This document shows positions 25,230-27,934 of a stretch of 27,934 nucleotides of DNA, one piece after another. The stretch is taken from NCBI GenBank assembly GCA_947628075.1, contig CANQYF010000005.1, forward strand, positions 1 to 27,934, given 5' to 3'. The translations under genes were made by a program, and so were the position numbers. Under the pieces are notes generated by a model, which did no database searches, had not been told where the DNA came from, and saw only the letters and a list, made by a program, of their open reading frames with translations. This DNA is from an uncultured Bacilli bacterium. Lineage in GTDB: Bacteria; Bacillota_I; Bacilli_A; RF39; UBA660. Within the stretch, counting starts at the first letter, position 1. Every line of letters begins with the position of its first letter.

Positions 25230-25430
25230 ATGTATTATTACGGTAATAATGGTTACTATGGTGGCAACTACGCTAGTACTCCTTGCTGCAATAATGGTGG
25301 TGGCTATGCCGGATATACTAGTGGTTATGGTATAGGTGCTGCTATTTGGATTGTATTATTCATATTACTTGTTATAATTATTGGTGCTGGATGGTTTACT
25401 GGTAACAATAATAATGGCTATAATAATTAA
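25230..25430 (+). CDS. YjcZ-like Gly/Tyr-rich small membrane protein
   Basis: A 66-residue protein. A Tyr-, Gly- and Asn-rich N-terminus (MYYYGNNGYYGGNYAST, then a CC pair) precedes a single membrane helix (IGAAIWIVLFILLVIIIGAGWF) and a short Asn-rich tail. The pattern resembles the YjcZ family of tiny sporulation-associated proteins in Bacilli, whose core is a Gly-rich start plus one ALIVVLFILLIIVG-type helix. The N-terminal part here is longer than usual and carries two adjacent Cys. It has a near-perfect AAAGGAGG site 7 bases before ATG and its own terminator, so it is a real monocistronic gene despite its size. Function in this family is poorly known. Confidence 0.85.
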   Translation: MYYYGNNGYYGGNYASTPCCNNGGGYAGYTSGYGIGAAIWIVLFILLVIIIGAGWFTGNNNNGYNN

Positions 25431-25457
25431 AGAGAACATTGCTTCTCTTTTTATTTT
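25431..25457 (+). terminator. Terminator after the YjcZ-like gene
   Basis: AGAGAA (25431-25436) and TTCTCT (25443-25448) with a 6-base loop, followed by TTTTATTTT. It begins right after the stop codon and may also stop transcription arriving from the minus-strand gene that ends at 25451. Confidence 0.85.
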
Positions 25458-25666
25458 GGTATACTATTTTCGTTATTTAATCGTTTTAATTTTTTTTGCA
25501 TTTTCTTGTTTATTTTCTTGATTAAAATATCATTAGCGTTTTTAAGACTTTCTATTAAATATAAACTATCAAAGTTATTTAAATATCTTAAGAAAAAGCT
25601 TTCTATATATAAATCGCTAAAATTATTTGTAAATTCTTCAATAAATTTTTGTATGTCGTTCTTCAT
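25451..25666 (-). CDS. Small hypothetical protein, 71 residues
   Basis: I do not recognise it. The start at 25666 (MKNDIQKFIEEF) has AAGGAGA six bases upstream; the longer form to 25747 would run into the terminator of the gene before it. The protein looks wholly helical, acidic and aromatic at the start (FIEEFTNNFSDLYIESFFL) and strongly basic near the end (LIKKINKKMQKKLKRLNN). No membrane segment or Cys. It is convergent with the YjcZ-like gene and follows the broken sigma gene. Confidence 0.6.
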   Translation of the reverse strand: MKNDIQKFIEEFTNNFSDLYIESFFLRYLNNFDSLYLIESLKNANDILIKKINKKMQKKLKRLNNENSIPK

Positions 25667-25734
25667 AAATATTCTCCTTCTAATATTTATATAGAACTTA
25701 TTTTGACAATTTCCTTTAAAAAAATACAAATTTA

Positions 25735-25761
25735 TTAAAAAAAGCATTAAATAAATGCTTT
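25735..25761 (-). terminator. Terminator after the sigma-like pseudogene
   Basis: AAAGCATT (25741-25748) and AATGCTTT (25754-25761) with a 5-base loop; on the minus strand the stem is followed by a T-run (A-run from 25737). It lies 6 bases after the stop at 25768. Confidence 0.8.
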
Positions 25762-25767
25762 AAAAAA

Positions 25768-27419
25768 TTATTTTTTTCTACATAAAACTAGGCTATCTTT
25801 TCTTATTTTATTTGTAGTACTACTATTCACATTTAAAAATTCATCTTCATTATTGTTATTTGATAATGATTCTAATTTATTCTGATGTTCAACTAAACCT
25901 TTAACATCATCAGAAGTTTCACCATCAGTCACAGTTTTATTTTTTTTATTTATTGTAAAGAAATCGTTTAAATTTACTGCATATTTCTTATTATCTAAGT
26001 ATTTTTTTCTATAGTTATTTAGTTGGCTTATTGCATACTCAGAATCTTCCATATAAGAAGATAACTTATCTACATATTTGCTATTTATTATTGTTTTTAG
26101 AATTCTTTTAATAATTTGACTAGCTCTTTCTTTTGAAATATGATATTTTTCCATAACATTTGCTAATTTTATTGAATTTTTAGTACTTTCTCCTAAGAAA
26201 AGCATTAACATATCTTTATCTCGAGGTTTTAAATGGCATTTTTCTAACAATGTATGCATTTGTTCAGTTAATTCTTTTTTGGTTACTAATTCTTCGGGAG
26301 TATCTTCATCGGTAGCGATAATATCCAAAAATTCATTATTATCGTCTTTGCCTATTAAATAATTTAAACTCAATACACTAAATAAATTTGGAATTGAACT
26401 AAATGATTCATTAATTAAATAATTTCCATTTTCTTCGTGTTGTTTTCTTAATTTTCTATCCCTTATATAAACTGATATAGGTAATCTTATTATACGGCTT
26501 TGTTCCATTATACCTCGGGAAATCTTTTGTTTTATTCAACATGACGCATATGTAGAAAATCTATACCCCAGCTTATAATCATATTTTTCGGCTGCTCTCA
26601 TAAGGCCAATATTGCCTTCTTGAATCAAGTCTAAAAATGGCATCTATTAACATAACCTTTGGCAATATTTACTACTAATCTTAAATGACTTTCCACTAAT
26701 TTCTTTTTGGCTTTTTCATCCCCATTTTCAATTTTTTTAGCTAATTCTATTTCCTCTTCAAATGTCAAAATCGGAAATCTACTAATATCTCTTAAATATA
26801 AATCTATTGAATCCATAGATGCTTCAATACTATCATCAACTAGAGTATCACTTTCTTTTTGATCGTCCATATTATTTAAATATTTATATGTATATAATGC
26901 TAAGATAAGAAATTTATCTTCAAACACAGTCTCTAAATCAGATTCACTTATTATACTATAGTATTCTTCGAAGATTAATTTCAAAGTTTTATTAAATAAT
27001 TTATTTATTGTTAAAAGTTCAATCATATTATCTGGATTAACTTCAAAATTATATTTATTTAAAAATTGGCTTATATCTTCTACGGATTTTAGCGCTTCAG
27101 AACAATTTTTTATATTACAACATTTTTTCTCTATAAAATTTGATACAATTTTTATACAATTATTGGAATCCGCTAACATTTCTTTTGTAACGATTTCAAG
27201 TTTATATTCTATCTTTTTAAAAATAAGATTTGTATTATATTCTTCTAAACAAGATTCTTTTAATTTAATTATTTCATTTAAAATTAAATCTTTAAAATCA
27301 GGGTCATCTATTTTTAAAAACGCAAATGAATCTTTTAAATAATTTAAATTTGGTAATATTATTTCATATATTTCTTGAACTGTTAAATTCTTAAAACTTA
27401 TATCATTTTTTAACTCCAT
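25768..27419 (-). pseudogene. Broken sigma-70-family sigma factor gene
   Basis: Three reading frames together spell one sigma factor. From 27419 (AGAGGTG before ATG) come about 200 residues of unknown helical sequence, then region 1.2-2.1 (DLYLRDISRFPILTFEEEIE; LVESHLRLVVNIAKGYVNR). The frame shifts at about 26643, equivalent to losing four bases of the expected NRGM codons. The next frame gives MPFLDLIQEGNIGLMRAAEK and YRFSTYAS, then TGT TGA (26536-26541) where the family has Trp-Trp of region 2.3. After the stop, IKQKISRGIMEQSRIIRLPI opens region 3, and region 4 has CHLKPRDKDMLMLFLG and the HTH YHISKERASQIIKR. A roughly 100-residue polar tail follows. The N- and C-terminal extensions are unlike housekeeping RpoD. 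The two lesions make it a pseudogene unless recoding or sequencing error is involved. Confidence 0.85.
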
Positions 27420-27457
27420 AATAACACCTCTAAATAACTTATCAAAATTTATCTATT

Positions 27458-27486
27458 ATTCTAACATGTTTTGAAATTATCGTAAA
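27458..27486 (-). promoter_or_regulatory. Promoter of the sigma-like gene
   Basis: TTTACG (27481-27486), 17 bases, TAGAAT (27458-27463) preceded by an extended TG. Predicted start near 27451, about 30 bases before the ATG. Confidence 0.55.
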
Positions 27487-27526
27487 CATAAATTTTAAAT
27501 TCATTAAATAAAATTTAAAGTTTATG
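27487..27526. promoter_or_regulatory. Long inverted repeat abutting the sigma-gene promoter
   Basis: CATAAATTTTAAATT (27487-27501) pairs with AATTTAAAGTTTATG (27512-27526) over 15 positions with one T-G pair and a 10-base loop. It begins at the base next to the -35 box, a typical place for an operator; no T-run follows on either strand. Confidence 0.5.
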
Positions 27527-27548
27527 ATATATAATTAACAATAGAAAT

Positions 27549-27604
27549 TATTTTTAAAAAAATAAATAAAAAGACTAAGATACACAATTTATTACCTTAG
27601 CCTT
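27549..27604 (-). terminator. Terminator of the unit entering from the right edge
   Basis: On the minus strand AAGGCTAAG (27596-27604) pairs with CTTAGTCTT (27571-27579), 9 bp with one G-U, followed by a long T-rich run. Confidence 0.75.
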
Positions 27605-27677
27605 AATTATAATTTAATTTATTTTTTATCATTAATACAACTTGTTCATGCCAATTCCAGGCAAATTTAATTAAAAA
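27603..27677 (-). other. Possible 3' remnant of a decayed gene
   Basis: An open frame without a start, 24 codons after an in-frame TGA, reads FLIKFAWNWHEQVVLMIKNK and ends in TAA exactly at the terminator stem. Two TGG Trp codons and the abutting terminator suggest the tail of a once longer gene. Not recognised; it may be chance. The rest of 27605-27748 shows nothing else. Confidence 0.3.
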
Positions 27678-27748
27678 TCAAATATTTATTTAATTATTTT
27701 TTCTTTTACAGAAAGCATTGATTTGTCCGAGTTTATATTTAATATTTA

Positions 27749-27934
27749 TTATATTTCTTCTAACATTTTTTCTTTTAGTTTGTCTATATCTGTGAAAAAT
27801 AAATTTGTACCTCTCTTTTTTAATCCTATCATATTTTTAAATAAACTTTTAATTTCGTTTTGTAAATCTGTTGGAACTCTTAGTGGTACTCCATCAACAG
27901 TATGAACATGGTCTATATATTTTTCTAGTGTTGG
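27749..27934 (-). CDS. 3' end of an unrecognised gene (partial)
   Basis: The last 61 codons of a minus-strand gene that continues beyond the window's right edge. The reading contains YIDHVHTVDGVPLRVPTDLQ, then NEIKSLFKNMIGLKKRGTN and a helical, charged C-terminus DIDKLKEKMLEEI. The steady codon usage and absence of stops suggest a true gene. I do not recognise the family. The nearest terminator is about 145 bases downstream at 27571-27604. Confidence 0.6.
   Translation of the reverse strand, partial: PTLEKYIDHVHTVDGVPLRVPTDLQNEIKSLFKNMIGLKKRGTNLFFTDIDKLKEKMLEEI

Noticed and set aside
26509..26541. In-frame TGA read as Trp, implying a Mycoplasma-type code
   Set aside because: It sits at a conserved Trp position of the sigma factor, but every long gene here uses TGG for Trp and stays open when TGA is treated as stop. 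The neighbouring Trp is also mutated (TGT) and a frameshift is close by, so decay is the simpler reading.
25768..27419. A two-subunit sigma factor like SigO-RsoA of Bacillus
   Set aside because: The break falls inside region 2, the middle frame is only about 35 codons, and conserved Trp codons are lost; a functional split would be expected between regions.
27723..27905. A 60-codon plus-strand frame near the right edge
   Set aside because: The minus strand over the same bases reads as the charged, well-behaved C-terminus of a protein; the plus frame has no RBS.
1..27934. tRNA, rRNA or CRISPR loci
   Set aside because: I looked for TTCGA-type T-arm sequences, cloverleaf arms and regularly spaced repeats and saw none; the two T-boxes are the only structured RNAs I can support.

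Overview
This is a strongly AT-rich window of about 28 kb from what looks like an uncultured low-GC Firmicute, a Bacilli or Erysipelotrichia/RF39-like relative. The evidence is T-box leaders in front of valS and hisS, the rel-dtd-hisS-aspS gene order, comN beside a SpoVB-type flippase, the comEA-comEC-holA order, and a YjcZ-like small membrane protein. Tryptophan is written TGG throughout the intact genes and nearly all stops are TAA, so the standard code applies. No tRNA, rRNA, CRISPR array or transposase was seen.

Positions 1-5.7 kb (minus strand): valS with its own promoter, T-box and terminator, preceded by two overlapping genes for membrane-anchored WG-repeat-like proteins that together carry three copies of one module. 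Positions 5.7-13.1 kb: one long minus-strand operon, hisS-aspS-asnS-gatC-gatA-gatB. It starts at a clear promoter and T-box and ends at a strong hairpin terminator. It combines His, Asp and Asn tRNA charging with the GatCAB amidotransferase. The AspRS is the short archaeal type, sitting exactly where other Firmicutes keep the long bacterial AspRS, and the T-box specifier loop reads GACAC, overlapping an Asp and a His codon. Positions 13.1-17.4 kb: comN-rel-dtd (minus) and a divergent SpoVB/MurJ-like flippase (plus). The Rel protein keeps its (p)ppGpp synthetase motifs but has lost key hydrolase residues.

Positions 17.4-18.8 kb hold an accessory island: an intact YhcG/DUF1016 PD-(D/E)XK nuclease gene flanked by a decayed second copy upstream and the first codons of a third copy downstream. 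Both longer copies carry a DNA palindrome at the same codon position but with different sequence, centred on one base of a conserved Leu codon. Positions 18.8-25.4 kb return to housekeeping: mnmA, holA, comEC, comEA and an FtsW-type SEDS protein (all minus), then a plus-strand YjcZ-like small protein. Two copies of a 61-bp intergenic element with variable-sequence but conserved-symmetry hairpins lie after mnmA and between comEC and holA. The comEA ribosome binding site and start codon lie inside a long inverted repeat.

Positions 25.4-27.9 kb: a small unknown gene, a broken sigma-70-family gene with unusual N- and C-terminal extensions, and the 3' end of an unrecognised gene running off the window. 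The most interesting items are the palindrome-bearing YhcG tandem, the archaeal-type AspRS operon under a possible two-codon T-box, the hydrolase-degenerate Rel, the 61-bp covarying hairpin element and the comEA start-codon hairpin.
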